Positions 27,927 to 37,651 of a stretch of 64,000 nt of DNA are shown here, in pieces. Position 1 is the stretch's first letter, and every line of letters starts with the position of its first letter. A program made the position numbers and the translations under genes. Origin of the DNA: Bacteroidaceae bacterium HV4-6-C5C (GTDB lineage Bacteria > Bacteroidota > Bacteroidia > Bacteroidales > Bacteroidaceae); NCBI GenBank assembly GCA_007896885.1, contig VOIU01000001.1, positions 360,840 to 424,839 on the forward strand, written 5' to 3'. Under the pieces are notes generated by a model. It was not told where the DNA came from. It saw only the letters and a list, made by a program, of their open reading frames with translations, and did no database searches.

Positions 27927-29195
27927 ATGAATAAGAATCTTATTATACTAGCCCAACTAGCAGGAATGTTCATCATCTCCCTCTTATTCGGGGGATGCAG
28001 CGGACAATTCAGTAATGCTTTCGATGCCAAAGATATAAAACCGATGACGGTGCATATCGAAGCCAGTATGGATATTGAAGGGCTACCCGCACCTGATGAA
28101 TTGAATGTGACGCTACAGAACTACACGGAAAACCTAACTCTTACCGGTACGGTAGGGACCGATGGTACTGTAACAATCCCCGGAGTAATCCCCGGATTGT
28201 ATAATATCAACATCACCGGAAAAACAGAGGTCGAAGGAGACGCCACTTATTACCTGAACGGCAGTGTAGTCAACTATCCGGTGGTAAACGAAGGCGAGAC
28301 CTTAAAAATCCCGGTACAGGCAATGGTCGCCGGAAAGCTTATCTTCAAAGAGATTTATTATTGCGGCTCCAAAACCGCCAAAGGCACCAGCTATTTCCGC
28401 GACCAATTCTACGAACTGTATAATAATACAGAGAGTACGATTTATCTAGATAAACTTTATTTTGCCGACTTAAGCCCGACTACAGCAACTGCTAAATTAC
28501 CGACTTGGCCGGAAGAAGATGGAGATAAGTATGTTTATGCCATTGACATCTGGCAGTTCCCCGGCAACGGAACCGACTATCCTTTAAAGCCCGGTGAGTC
28601 ATGTGTCGTATCACAGTTCGGAGCCAATCATAAATTAGCGATATATAATCCGAATAGTCCGGTAGATTGTTCTTCATCCGAATTTGAATTCAACTGTAAT
28701 AACCCCAGTACTCCTGATCAACCGGCTATTGATATGAAGTTCACATTCCGCAACGGACTATCCAGCAATACGCTTAAGCAATATCTGACATCTGTATTTG
28801 GAGGTGCATACGTGATCTTTAAAGTCCCCGATGGAGTAGCATACGATCCCGTAACTGACAAATCACTGAGCACAGTGGATTTGTCGAGCACTTATTCTAC
28901 ATTGTATGCTAAAATTCCAGTCAATTATATATTGGATGCCGTAGAAGCAGTCCAAAATGAAAGTATGATTACTGCAAAACGTATTCCGGGCAGACTGGAT
29001 CAAGGGATTACTTACGTTGGGCAGACCTATATCGGCCTTAGTGTAGCACGCAAACTTGTAGGATATCGTGAAGATGGGAATCCGATCTTTTTGGATACCA
29101 ACAACAGTACGGAAGATTTTGAACGCGGACTCACTCCACAGTTGAGACGATATAATACAAAAATACCCTCATGGAATCCAACGTTAAAGAAATAA
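27927..29195 (+). CDS. Surface lipoprotein, DUF4876-like
   Basis: A 422-residue protein with a lipobox at LLFGGC. Residues 35-110 look like an immunoglobulin-like or transthyretin-like fold (VTLQNYTENLTLTGTVGTDG, then IPGLYNIN). The rest includes FKEIYYCGSKTAKGTSYFRDQFYELYNN, which resembles the DUF4876 family of Bacteroides. It lies between the TonB receptor and a beta barrel and probably sits on the outer membrane as a partner of one of them. The function is unknown. Confidence 0.75.
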   Translation: MNKNLIILAQLAGMFIISLLFGGCSGQFSNAFDAKDIKPMTVHIEASMDIEGLPAPDELNVTLQNYTENLTLTGTVGTDGTVTIPGVIPGLYNINITGKTEVEGDATYYLNGSVVNYPVVNEGETLKIPVQAMVAGKLIFKEIYYCGSKTAKGTSYFRDQFYELYNNTESTIYLDKLYFADLSPTTATAKLPTWPEEDGDKYVYAIDIWQFPGNGTDYPLKPGESCVVSQFGANHKLAIYNPNSPVDCSSSEFEFNCNNPSTPDQPAIDMKFTFRNGLSSNTLKQYLTSVFGGAYVIFKVPDGVAYDPVTDKSLSTVDLSSTYSTLYAKIPVNYILDAVEAVQNESMITAKRIPGRLDQGITYVGQTYIGLSVARKLVGYREDGNPIFLDTNNSTEDFERGLTPQLRRYNTKIPSWNPTLKK

Positions 29196-29217
29196 CAAGA
29201 CACTAAGTAGAAGAACT

Positions 29218-30783
29218 ATGAAATATATAAATAAGATTCTTGCATTAGCGGTTCTATGGAGCATCCCTACAATAGCAACTGCACAAAAAGGAAAAGAAGC
29301 CGGACAGAACACCCCGGCTGCACTGGAATTGCAAAAAGCCGGATATTTGTGGATGCATACCGACAATGCCGCGGGGCTTCAACTGGACAATCCCACCTCT
29401 TTTACTAAGGTCGATCTGGGATACGAAACTCAAAGTGGAAACTTCAAGAAACCGCAGCAAGGAAAGAATATCGAGAACATCCTGTTCAATGCCGAAGGAA
29501 GTACTTTTTTGCAATCTATCTATCTTTGGGGTAGCTTTAAGTATTCCAGACAGAACATAGATGAAGCAGGATTTAATGCTTCACTAATTGATCCATATAG
29601 AGGAATGCCTTATTATACAGTAGATACGTTGCAAAGCAACTGGAACAATCAGTACTACACCTTACAGATGAAAGGAGCAACCAAACCGCTCTGGAATTTT
29701 GTTTCATTCGGACTGGATCTGCAATATCAAACGGCATCGGGAGCAAAGCAGAGAGACCCGCGCTCTGAGAATCAACAATATGCAATTAAGGTAAAGCCGG
29801 GCGTCGTTTTCTCTATAACCCCCAAGCATCATATTGGTTTCAACCTGCAATATAGTAATTACAAGGAACAGTCTGACATGGAAAATGCCAACAGCTATGT
29901 CAACCAAACCTACTATTTACTATATGGTTTAGGAAAGAGTGTGGAAAAAATCGGATCGGGAAGATTCACAGAATATAGCTCCAACACAGTAGGAAGTGGA
30001 TTGCAATACAACTATTCAGGGAGAACCAAAGTACTGTGGGATGCCAATTATTCAATGAAAGTGGAAGATTTAAAAGAGAATTCCACAAGTCCCAAAAATG
30101 ACGGGACAACGAGAGACGGAATATTCACAACCAATCTTCGTCTCGTAACCAATCCGGAAAAAACTTACTCTTCTTATATATGGCTGGGATATCAGGACCG
30201 CAGAATCAGCGGGATAGAATATCTCACTACTTGGAACAGTAGTGCAACAAACACCGGTTGGGTCACTCAATACAAGGGCGTACGTTCGAAATATAAGACT
30301 CAAATAGCTTCTGCCCAATATGAATTGGTGAAAAACAGAGGAAATGAATATTTCTGGAAACTTGGAGCTTTACTGAATTATACCAAACAACGGGATAAGT
30401 ACCTCTTACCGGAGTCGCGCATGGAATCGGAAAGACTTGAGTATGGAGCTAATGGTAAAGTAAACATTGCGCTATCCAACAAACAGATAAAAAGGTTACT
30501 GGTCGAAGCCTCAGCGACTTACAATAATGGTATGAGCGGCAAGTATGAATATGGCGGACAGCACTCCGAATACCTCACGGTATCGGACTTAATGCAAAAT
30601 GAGTTCAATTATTCGCGGACCGACTATGCACGATTTAACTTATCGGCAACCTACTCACAGCAATTAAATGAAGAACACAAAAGTAATCTTTTCATAAAAG
30701 GAAGCTTTACTTATGACAAAGCTTACAGCTATGAATATAACCATCGCTCTTTGCTGCACTTCAGCATAGGATATCAATTTTAG
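29218..30783 (+). CDS. Outer membrane beta-barrel protein, DUF6850-like
   Basis: A 521-residue protein with a signal peptide ending ATAQ. The rest is rich in alternating aromatic/polar strands and closes with SLLHFSIGYQF, a C-terminal Phe typical of outer membrane barrels. It is probably a member of the DUF6850 family seen in Bacteroides near TonB receptors; this family call is from memory of the gene neighbourhood. It follows the lipoprotein gene by 22 bp and precedes the gingipain-like gene. Confidence 0.7.
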   Translation: MKYINKILALAVLWSIPTIATAQKGKEAGQNTPAALELQKAGYLWMHTDNAAGLQLDNPTSFTKVDLGYETQSGNFKKPQQGKNIENILFNAEGSTFLQSIYLWGSFKYSRQNIDEAGFNASLIDPYRGMPYYTVDTLQSNWNNQYYTLQMKGATKPLWNFVSFGLDLQYQTASGAKQRDPRSENQQYAIKVKPGVVFSITPKHHIGFNLQYSNYKEQSDMENANSYVNQTYYLLYGLGKSVEKIGSGRFTEYSSNTVGSGLQYNYSGRTKVLWDANYSMKVEDLKENSTSPKNDGTTRDGIFTTNLRLVTNPEKTYSSYIWLGYQDRRISGIEYLTTWNSSATNTGWVTQYKGVRSKYKTQIASAQYELVKNRGNEYFWKLGALLNYTKQRDKYLLPESRMESERLEYGANGKVNIALSNKQIKRLLVEASATYNNGMSGKYEYGGQHSEYLTVSDLMQNEFNYSRTDYARFNLSATYSQQLNEEHKSNLFIKGSFTYDKAYSYEYNHRSLLHFSIGYQF

Positions 30784-30815
30784 ACACTTAATATCAAACT
30801 TTGCAATATAAAAAA

Positions 30816-33017
30816 ATGAAAAAGTTAGTACTTATATGGGCACTGTTGCAAGTAACTTACACTTGGGCAGCACCGCAGATTATCAAACCGGGCGTTCAGT
30901 CGAAGACCTCCTTCGCCATTGTTATTGACTCCAAAAGTTATGAAAAGGCGAAGGCATCGGTAGACTCATATCGTAAAGCCGTCGAGAAAGATGGACTGGG
31001 AACTTACATTTTGTCGGACGATTGGCAGTCCGCACAAGAAATCCGTAAAATGTTGGAAGAGTTATACCGTCAAAAAAAGAGTCCGCTCGAAGGAGCGGTA
31101 TTCATTGGAGATATCCCTATCCCTATGGTCAGAGATGCACAATTCCTAAGCTCAGCTTTTAAAATGGATCAACGGATGGATTGGAAGCGTTCCAGTATTC
31201 CTTCGGATAGATACTACGATGATTTCGACTTGAAGTTCGACTTTCTGAAACGGGACGAACAAAAACCATTGTATTTTTACTTCTCTCTCTCCACAGAGTC
31301 CGCCCAGTCTATCCGTTCGGACATTTATAGCGCGCGCATAAAACCTGTCGTAAAACCGGGAACAGATAAATATGTGTTACTGACCAAATATTTGGATAAA
31401 GTAGTGAAAGCACATAAAGAAAACAATCCGGTCAACAGTCTCACCATGATGCGTGGACACGGCTATAACTCCGAAGCAAGGGAAGCATGGGGCGGAGAAC
31501 AACTTGCCCTTCGTGAACAATTCCCCGACCTTTTCAAGCCGGGAAATACCATACGTTTTGCCGACTTTGACTCACAATGGCCGGCTAAAGATTATTATTT
31601 AAGTGAAGTGCAACGTGATGACTTGGACATTGCATTGTTTCATCATCACGGAGCAAGTGATACTCAATATTTGAACGGTTACAAAGAAGGAAGCGATCCG
31701 AATACTTCCATAGATAATATACGTCAATTCTTAAGAGGCAAAGTCAGGGAGGCAAAAAGGCGGAAAAAAGATGTTGAAGAAACCATTCAATACTATATTA
31801 AATATTATGGTGTACCACGTGAATGGCTCACAGATGCGTTCGATCCTGCCCTAAGCAAAAAAGACTCTTTGACTGATGCTTCACTGGACGTACATTTGGA
31901 AGATTTGCAACATATCAACCCCAATGCACGCTTTGTGATGTTTGATGCTTGCTTTAACGGTTCATTTTATGAAGACGATTATGTTGCCGGAGAATACATT
32001 TTCTCAGATGGAAAAACAATTGTAGCCCAAGGTAATACCGTAAATACCATTCAAGATAAATGGCCCGATGAATATGTTGGTCTACTTACCTATGGCATAC
32101 GTATCGGAGAATGGCATAAGCATGTGCAATTCCTCGAAACACACCTGATTGGGGATCCTACATACCACTTCAAAAACACAGGAGATCCCGCTTTGGATAT
32201 TAACGAAGCGATAGCCGTATACGGTAAGGATAATAAATTTTGGGAGAAGCTACTCCAACATCCTTCGGTAGATGTCCGTTGTATGGCATTACGCAAGCTT
32301 TACGAAAATAAAGAATCATCCCTACCCGGCAAATTGAAGAAGATCTATACAAATTCAGCATTTGGGGTAGAAAGAATGGAAGCAATGCGATTGCTCTTCC
32401 TTCTCAATGCTCCCGAACTCACCGATGTTTTAAAAATGGCAGTAGATGACAGCTATGAACTTGTCCGCCGTTTTGCAGTGGAATATATCACCGAACGGGG
32501 AACGGATGAACTGATTCCGGCATTAGTTAACAGTATAATGAACGACCGCACTTCGCGTAGAGTACTCTATAAAGCAATGGACGGTTCGAAGCTGATGGAC
32601 CAACAGAAACTCAGCAAAGAGATAGAAAAACAAGCGGCTGCATCCAATCACTGGATCAATAAAGACGATTATGTCAATTCTCTTCTAGACAAGGTAGCAA
32701 AACAAGGTCAGAGCTGTGAACGAGATATCAAGGCATTAATGGATAACGCAACCTCCAAAAAGGAAAAGTTATTTATTATTAGGTCGTACCGGAATAACCC
32801 GATCCATAGTATCATACCGGAACTTTGTTCCTTTGCCGGAGATAGCAGTCGGGATGCAGAATTACGTATAGCAACGATTGAAGCGCTTAGCTGGTATACA
32901 CACTCGTGGGAAAAAGGCGAGATTGTAACCACATGCAAGAAGCTTATTGCCAGCGAAAAAGATCAAGCCATCGTGACGCAGGCAAAAAGGACCTTTAACA
33001 AGCTAACATCTTTCTAG
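30816..33017 (+). CDS. Gingipain-like (caspase-fold) protein with C-terminal HEAT-like repeats
   Basis: A 733-residue protein starting at the ATG at 30816 with signal peptide MKKLVLIWALLQVTYTWA. The first 450 residues resemble peptidase C25: GAVFIGDIPIPMV, then a candidate catalytic His in ALFHHHGASD (residues 276-278) and Cys379 in MFDACFNGSF, followed by GNTVN and LIGDPTYHF, as in gingipains. From about residue 470 helical repeats of HEAT type occur (SVDVRCMALRKLYENK, SYELVRRFAVEYITERGTDELIPALV). It is the last gene of the sigma/FecR/TonB-receptor locus and ends at a strong terminator. Its substrate is unknown; it may process the receptor, the barrel or an imported protein. Confidence 0.8.
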   Translation: MKKLVLIWALLQVTYTWAAPQIIKPGVQSKTSFAIVIDSKSYEKAKASVDSYRKAVEKDGLGTYILSDDWQSAQEIRKMLEELYRQKKSPLEGAVFIGDIPIPMVRDAQFLSSAFKMDQRMDWKRSSIPSDRYYDDFDLKFDFLKRDEQKPLYFYFSLSTESAQSIRSDIYSARIKPVVKPGTDKYVLLTKYLDKVVKAHKENNPVNSLTMMRGHGYNSEAREAWGGEQLALREQFPDLFKPGNTIRFADFDSQWPAKDYYLSEVQRDDLDIALFHHHGASDTQYLNGYKEGSDPNTSIDNIRQFLRGKVREAKRRKKDVEETIQYYIKYYGVPREWLTDAFDPALSKKDSLTDASLDVHLEDLQHINPNARFVMFDACFNGSFYEDDYVAGEYIFSDGKTIVAQGNTVNTIQDKWPDEYVGLLTYGIRIGEWHKHVQFLETHLIGDPTYHFKNTGDPALDINEAIAVYGKDNKFWEKLLQHPSVDVRCMALRKLYENKESSLPGKLKKIYTNSAFGVERMEAMRLLFLLNAPELTDVLKMAVDDSYELVRRFAVEYITERGTDELIPALVNSIMNDRTSRRVLYKAMDGSKLMDQQKLSKEIEKQAAASNHWINKDDYVNSLLDKVAKQGQSCERDIKALMDNATSKKEKLFIIRSYRNNPIHSIIPELCSFAGDSSRDAELRIATIEALSWYTHSWEKGEIVTTCKKLIASEKDQAIVTQAKRTFNKLTSF

Positions 33018-33062
33018 ACAAACAAGAATAAACATAGGTTTTCACAAAAGTCAGATCACGAA

Positions 33063-33098
33063 AAATCCGCCTTGCTCATCATGTAGCAAGGCGGATTT
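33063..33098. terminator. Bidirectional terminator
   Basis: AAATCCGCCTTGCT (33063-33076) and AGCAAGGCGGATTT (33085-33098) form a perfect 14-bp stem with an 8-nt loop, flanked by A and T residues. It lies between convergent genes. Confidence 0.9.
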
Positions 33099-33116
33099 AT
33101 TCTATAAAACTTCACG

Positions 33117-34247
33117 TTATTTACGACGTTTATTCCACCAAATTAAGAAACCCGACACAGGCAAGGTAGCTCCGATCAAGCCGGCTAAGAAAGTCAACAA
33201 CTTCCCAATCGGTCCCATCCAGTTCCCCGTATGAAGCACCCATATTGCATTTTCCACTTTATTACCTCGAATCACAGATTGTGGTACATCAGTAGCTACT
33301 CTACCTGTGAGACGATCGAAGAATATATCCTTCGGACTCTCCGCACTCTTCAGTCCTATACGATTCGAGACCCTCACATTATAATAAGGGCCACCTAATC
33401 TGAATGTAGCAATTTGTGCTTCTTTCTTGTCAGGATACATGCGGAATGCAGCATATACGGCATCGTTAATATAGAATACCGAGTTAGCCTTATCTTCATC
33501 GGAAAATACTCTTTCAGATTTCCAACGGTGAGGATCAATTCCACCGAATACACGCATCGTGGCATTTCCTAAAGGTTCGAAAGCTATAAGTAGACCGGTA
33601 ACCAATAAAATTAATATAAATAAAAACGCATAGACTCCGAATACTTTATGAAAATCATAATTCACCCGTTTGAATGGGGCACGCCACTTGATGGTAAATG
33701 CGCCTTTGCGTGCCGACTTATTCCACCGACGGGGCCACCATAGATAAATACCTGTAACCAATTCGATAAGGAATATCAATGTAGCAATATCTATAATCCA
33801 TTGCCCTGATTTACCCAGCAAAAGTGAATTATGAAGATGAGCTACCGTATAGAAAAAATAAACCGTAGCATCATCTTTCAATATCTGTCCGGTATAGGGA
33901 TTCATATATACCATACGTAGCCCCGCCTCTTCGCTATACGTATTGAAACGGACACTACGCCGCGGATCACGGTATGCAACCATATAAGCAGGAGACTTGC
34001 GATCAGGATAATTGGCTTTCAAAATATCCATCAGCTTCTCAGCAGGCATACGGCTAGGTAACACTTCTTTCACATAGCGTGCATTCCCGGCGGCACGATC
34101 AATAATTTCATCACTATATACAAATATCGTCCCTGTAATGCAAACGAAAATCAGAATCAACGCTGAAATAATGCCGGGCCAAAGGTGCAACCATTTAATG
34201 AATGATCTTGATATATTCTTTTTCTTCAAGTTGGAAGCCATAATCAC
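33117..34247 (-). CDS. PepSY-associated membrane protein, siderophore-utilisation type
   Basis: A 376-residue membrane protein with four to five predicted helices: residues 15-45, about 145-170, 205-235 and 345-370. The first helix region (SFIKWLHLWPGIISALILIFVCITGTIFVY) and DFHKVFGVYAFLFILILLVTGL are typical of PepSY_TM proteins, with His residues suited to haem or metal contact. Relatives act with siderophore receptors, possibly reducing ferric complexes in the periplasm. It is encoded 20 bp after the siderophore receptor gene. Confidence 0.88.
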   Translation of the reverse strand: MIMASNLKKKNISRSFIKWLHLWPGIISALILIFVCITGTIFVYSDEIIDRAAGNARYVKEVLPSRMPAEKLMDILKANYPDRKSPAYMVAYRDPRRSVRFNTYSEEAGLRMVYMNPYTGQILKDDATVYFFYTVAHLHNSLLLGKSGQWIIDIATLIFLIELVTGIYLWWPRRWNKSARKGAFTIKWRAPFKRVNYDFHKVFGVYAFLFILILLVTGLLIAFEPLGNATMRVFGGIDPHRWKSERVFSDEDKANSVFYINDAVYAAFRMYPDKKEAQIATFRLGGPYYNVRVSNRIGLKSAESPKDIFFDRLTGRVATDVPQSVIRGNKVENAIWVLHTGNWMGPIGKLLTFLAGLIGATLPVSGFLIWWNKRRK

Positions 34248-34267
34248 TCTATAAGCATTTTAATTAA

Positions 34268-36655
34268 TTAGAAACGATAAGTCACATTAGCAAGGAATTG
34301 CCTCGGAGCCTGAAGTTCCGCATAATAATCACCCAAGATGTAATGTTTATCGGTCAAGTTATTCACCTTCGCCCCTATTCTGAACTTATCATACTCATAA
34401 AATACGGTAGCATCGAGTTTTCCATATCCTGCAACTTTAAAGTTATTAGAGGAATCAACGAAACTGCTACTGGCAAAATTTCCACCCAGTCCTACTCCAA
34501 ACCCCTTCAGACTCCCAGTGGTCAGTTTATGACCAATCCAGAAATTAGCCAAATGTCTCGGTGTTCCGACATCTCTCAGCCCATCGGCGGTACCTTTATC
34601 AAACTTATTATCATTGTAACCGTATCCCAAAATAATATGCATGCCCGGAAGAGGATTGGCAATTACATCCATCTCAAATCCTTTGCTTTTTTGAGAACCA
34701 TCCTGAACCGAATAAGATGCAACGGCTGAACCTGCAGGAGAAGTTTCTGTACGAATACGATCATCAACTTTTATGTGATACACACTTATCGTACTGTTCA
34801 ACTTGCCCCCAAAAAGTTCTAGTTTCACCCCACCTTCGTACTGGAAGGCATGCTCGGGTTTAAAAGGTTTTATAACACCATCGGGATTTGCAATTGCCGG
34901 CCCTTTATTGGTAAAACCATTCATATAATTACCAAATAGAGAAACCTGATCTTTTATCACCTGATAAACTACACCCACCTTTGGAGACCACGCAGACTGC
35001 ATATAATTATTTTGCACATCATCGAAACGATCAAAACGGAGTGAGGCCATCATATCCAGTCGGCTTGTAATGTTAATAACATCTGAAACATAAGCACTAT
35101 ACGTACGGGTAAAACGCCGGGTTGCTACTGCTCTATCCGGATTAGCCATCAAGCTGTTATACTTATCCAAATATACAGGAAGTGCATCACCTTGAATAGC
35201 AATATTTCCAGTGGTACTGTTTATTTTTTTATCGTACATATTGATGGTAAGACGCGTATCAACGGTAGTCAATTTGGTATAATCCAAACCTAGAAGTACT
35301 CGGCTACGGAAAGGACCAATCATAAAATCCCCGTTAAAGTTCTGCTGAATCTGTTGAGTGGTAAAAACGCTGGGAATATGCATATACCTTCTAGCAAGAC
35401 TATCTTTGGATGTCACATCAAGGAATAGATAGTTGGCATCATTATCCGAACGGGAATGTGAAAACAAAGTATGTGAAGTCCATTTATTGGATAATTTATA
35501 AGCAATTTCTCCAAACAAGTTGAGCACCTCGGCCTTACTAGCAACATCGTTGGATGCAAAAGATTTGTTCCAGTCAAGGTTCAAATCGTTAACACTGTTC
35601 ACCCCAAGAGATTTTAATTTACTCGACAAGTTTATATAAGAAGTTGTACGATTGGACTTAAAATATTCTGCCTCAACAGTGAAGGTTAATCGGTCATTCG
35701 CTTTAAAAGTTAGGGTTGGACTAACCATAAAAGTTTTATTCATACCATAGTCCTGAAAACTATTCTCTTTATGAAGAGCTGTATTTATTCTGAATAAAGC
35801 CTTGCCATTGGAATCAAGCGGCGTATTATAATCCGCCGAAATACGCCCCAACCCCCAAGCTCCGCTTGTGAGACTTACCTCACCACCCGTACCATCGAAG
35901 GTCCTCTTAGTCACACGATTAATTAAACCACCATAAGATATCAGCGTGGAACCAAACAATGTAGCTGAAGGACCTTTAATAACTTCTACACTTTCTAGAT
36001 TAGCCGGATCGGAAAGTGAAACAAAATTCGTAGCCATACCGTTACGAATTGAGCCAGCACCATTTGCTCCGGCAAATCCCCTCAAACGCATACCCAACCC
36101 TGTACCACCAGATCCTACACCAAGTGTAGCAGCTGATACCCCTGGAGAAGAAGTTAATACATTACGGAAATCAACTGCGATCTGTTCACTCAACAATTCC
36201 TTAGGCACCACGGTATAAACCTGTGGATTCTCTAAGTTCTTAATTGGCATACGCGCCACATAATTTGATTTCTTCTCGGCAAACTTCCGTATCATACCGT
36301 TTACCACAACTTCATCCAGCATCTGCGCAGAAACATCAATTTTGACCGTACCCACATCTGTAGTTTTACCAGCCAGAACCTTTACTTGACGTTCCAGCGC
36401 CTTACCTCCCAAATAAGAGATCTTCAATACATAATCGCCAGGCTTTATTGAGAATGAAAAATTTCCATCCTCATCGGTATATACCCCCGAAGTAGTTTCT
36501 TTCACACTTACTGCAGCAGCCTCAACACTTGTTCCATCTCCTAATGAAATCACTCTACCCACAAGTTTCCCGTTTTGCGCATATCCATAGGCAACGCACA
36601 TTGACAAAAATAATAGAGATAGAAAATGTTTCACTAAATTTAAATCCTTCTTCAT
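34268..36655 (-). CDS. TonB-dependent siderophore receptor
   Basis: A 795-residue receptor with a signal peptide ending YGYAQ. A carboxypeptidase-like domain (residues 28-110) is followed by a plug (VVPKELLSEQIAVDFRNVLTSSPGV, VESVEVIKGPSATLFGS) and a barrel closing with QFLANVTYRF. The plug sequence is of the FecA/FhuA ferric-siderophore type. No STN domain is present, so it is not expected to signal to the upstream FecR system. It forms a two-gene unit with the PepSY protein. Confidence 0.92.
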   Translation of the reverse strand: MKKDLNLVKHFLSLLFLSMCVAYGYAQNGKLVGRVISLGDGTSVEAAAVSVKETTSGVYTDEDGNFSFSIKPGDYVLKISYLGGKALERQVKVLAGKTTDVGTVKIDVSAQMLDEVVVNGMIRKFAEKKSNYVARMPIKNLENPQVYTVVPKELLSEQIAVDFRNVLTSSPGVSAATLGVGSGGTGLGMRLRGFAGANGAGSIRNGMATNFVSLSDPANLESVEVIKGPSATLFGSTLISYGGLINRVTKRTFDGTGGEVSLTSGAWGLGRISADYNTPLDSNGKALFRINTALHKENSFQDYGMNKTFMVSPTLTFKANDRLTFTVEAEYFKSNRTTSYINLSSKLKSLGVNSVNDLNLDWNKSFASNDVASKAEVLNLFGEIAYKLSNKWTSHTLFSHSRSDNDANYLFLDVTSKDSLARRYMHIPSVFTTQQIQQNFNGDFMIGPFRSRVLLGLDYTKLTTVDTRLTINMYDKKINSTTGNIAIQGDALPVYLDKYNSLMANPDRAVATRRFTRTYSAYVSDVINITSRLDMMASLRFDRFDDVQNNYMQSAWSPKVGVVYQVIKDQVSLFGNYMNGFTNKGPAIANPDGVIKPFKPEHAFQYEGGVKLELFGGKLNSTISVYHIKVDDRIRTETSPAGSAVASYSVQDGSQKSKGFEMDVIANPLPGMHIILGYGYNDNKFDKGTADGLRDVGTPRHLANFWIGHKLTTGSLKGFGVGLGGNFASSSFVDSSNNFKVAGYGKLDATVFYEYDKFRIGAKVNNLTDKHYILGDYYAELQAPRQFLANVTYRF

Positions 36656-36690
36656 TTATCTTTCTTTAAAAGTATTACATTAATATAATG

Positions 36691-36722
36691 CAAAGATAGG
36701 AAGAGGACAGAGCGCCTACAAT
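36691..36722 (-). promoter_or_regulatory. Promoter of the siderophore receptor operon
   Basis: On the minus strand ATTG (36719-36722), a 20-bp spacer and TATCTTTG (36691-36698) match the Bacteroides consensus, about 35 bp before the ATG. No clear Fur-type palindrome was seen. Confidence 0.65.
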
Positions 36723-36833
36723 CACCATAAGCAGGCATATTCGAAGCTATAAATACCTATAAATAGTGATTCTAAATTTAAGTCAATCAGAATTATATCG
36801 TTTATATGCCATTATATTAAATATCTTTTTTAT

Positions 36834-36841
36834 TATCTTTG
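36834..36841 (+). promoter_or_regulatory. -7 box of the Tsx-like gene
   Basis: TATCTTTG matches TAnnTTTG, 40 bp before the ATG at 36881. No clear -33 TTTG was seen. Confidence 0.5.
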
Positions 36842-36880
36842 CGCCTTATTTTTAATATTTTACATTTATTAATACACGCT

Positions 36881-37612
36881 ATGAATAACAAAAAGCTTAT
36901 TATTTCGTGCCTGTTTTTTATTATAGGCGGAATTAGCGCGACAGCACAAAATTTACAATTACACTTCGATCCACGCCATAGTTTATATGGTAATGATGCT
37001 GCACCGGTCAACTTCATGACTGCTACTTTTGAAATGTACAAACCTGACAAATGGGGTTCTACATTTATGTTTGCCGATTTTGACTTTAGCTACAACGATC
37101 GTAATCTGGGCTTAGTCTATACTGAAATTGCCAGAGATTTTAAGATTAAGGGTTTTCCTTTGATGCCGCATATTGAGTACAATGGTGGTTTAGGACTCGC
37201 TCGTGATACTCAATTCGGTTTTCCTATAGAAAACGCTTATCTTGCAGGTTTTTCTTACCCATTCCAATTGGGGAAATTCTACATGGGAACCTACCTTGCT
37301 TATAAACTAAATGCATTCAAGAAAAAAAGCCACGACGTACAATGGACAGTAACCTGGACCGCAAACTTGGCCAATAATAAGCTTTCATTATCAGGCTTTG
37401 TTGATTTATGGAGTGAAAATAAAGACCGTACTGGTGACTCAGGAAAGTCCGGAAAGAAAGCCGTATTGTTGGGTGAACCTCAGATTTGGTACAATGTTAC
37501 GCCAAACTTCAGTATAGGTAGTGAAACGGAACTTAGCTACAACTTCGTGAAAGCTCAAGAACAGAACCGCTTCTTCGCTATTCCTACAATGGCGGTTAAA
37601 TGGAATTTCTAA
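36881..37612 (+). CDS. Tsx-like outer membrane channel (DUF5020-like)
   Basis: A 243-residue protein from the ATG at 36881, with signal peptide MNNKKLIISCLFFIIGGISATAQ. It contains repeated short beta strands (STFMFADFDFSYNDRNLGLVYTEIARDF) and ends MAVKWNF with a C-terminal Phe. The pattern fits DUF5020, a relative of the nucleoside channel Tsx. The purine permease gene begins 40 bp downstream, so it probably admits nucleosides or bases through the outer membrane. Confidence 0.75.
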   Translation: MNNKKLIISCLFFIIGGISATAQNLQLHFDPRHSLYGNDAAPVNFMTATFEMYKPDKWGSTFMFADFDFSYNDRNLGLVYTEIARDFKIKGFPLMPHIEYNGGLGLARDTQFGFPIENAYLAGFSYPFQLGKFYMGTYLAYKLNAFKKKSHDVQWTVTWTANLANNKLSLSGFVDLWSENKDRTGDSGKSGKKAVLLGEPQIWYNVTPNFSIGSETELSYNFVKAQEQNRFFAIPTMAVKWNF

Positions 37613-37651
37613 ACCAAACACTTTAAGTAGAACCATAATAACAAAGCAATT

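Noticed and set aside
36656..36880. A purine riboswitch before the Tsx-like and purine permease genes
   Set aside because: No conserved purine-aptamer core words were recognised and the leader after the -7 box is too short.
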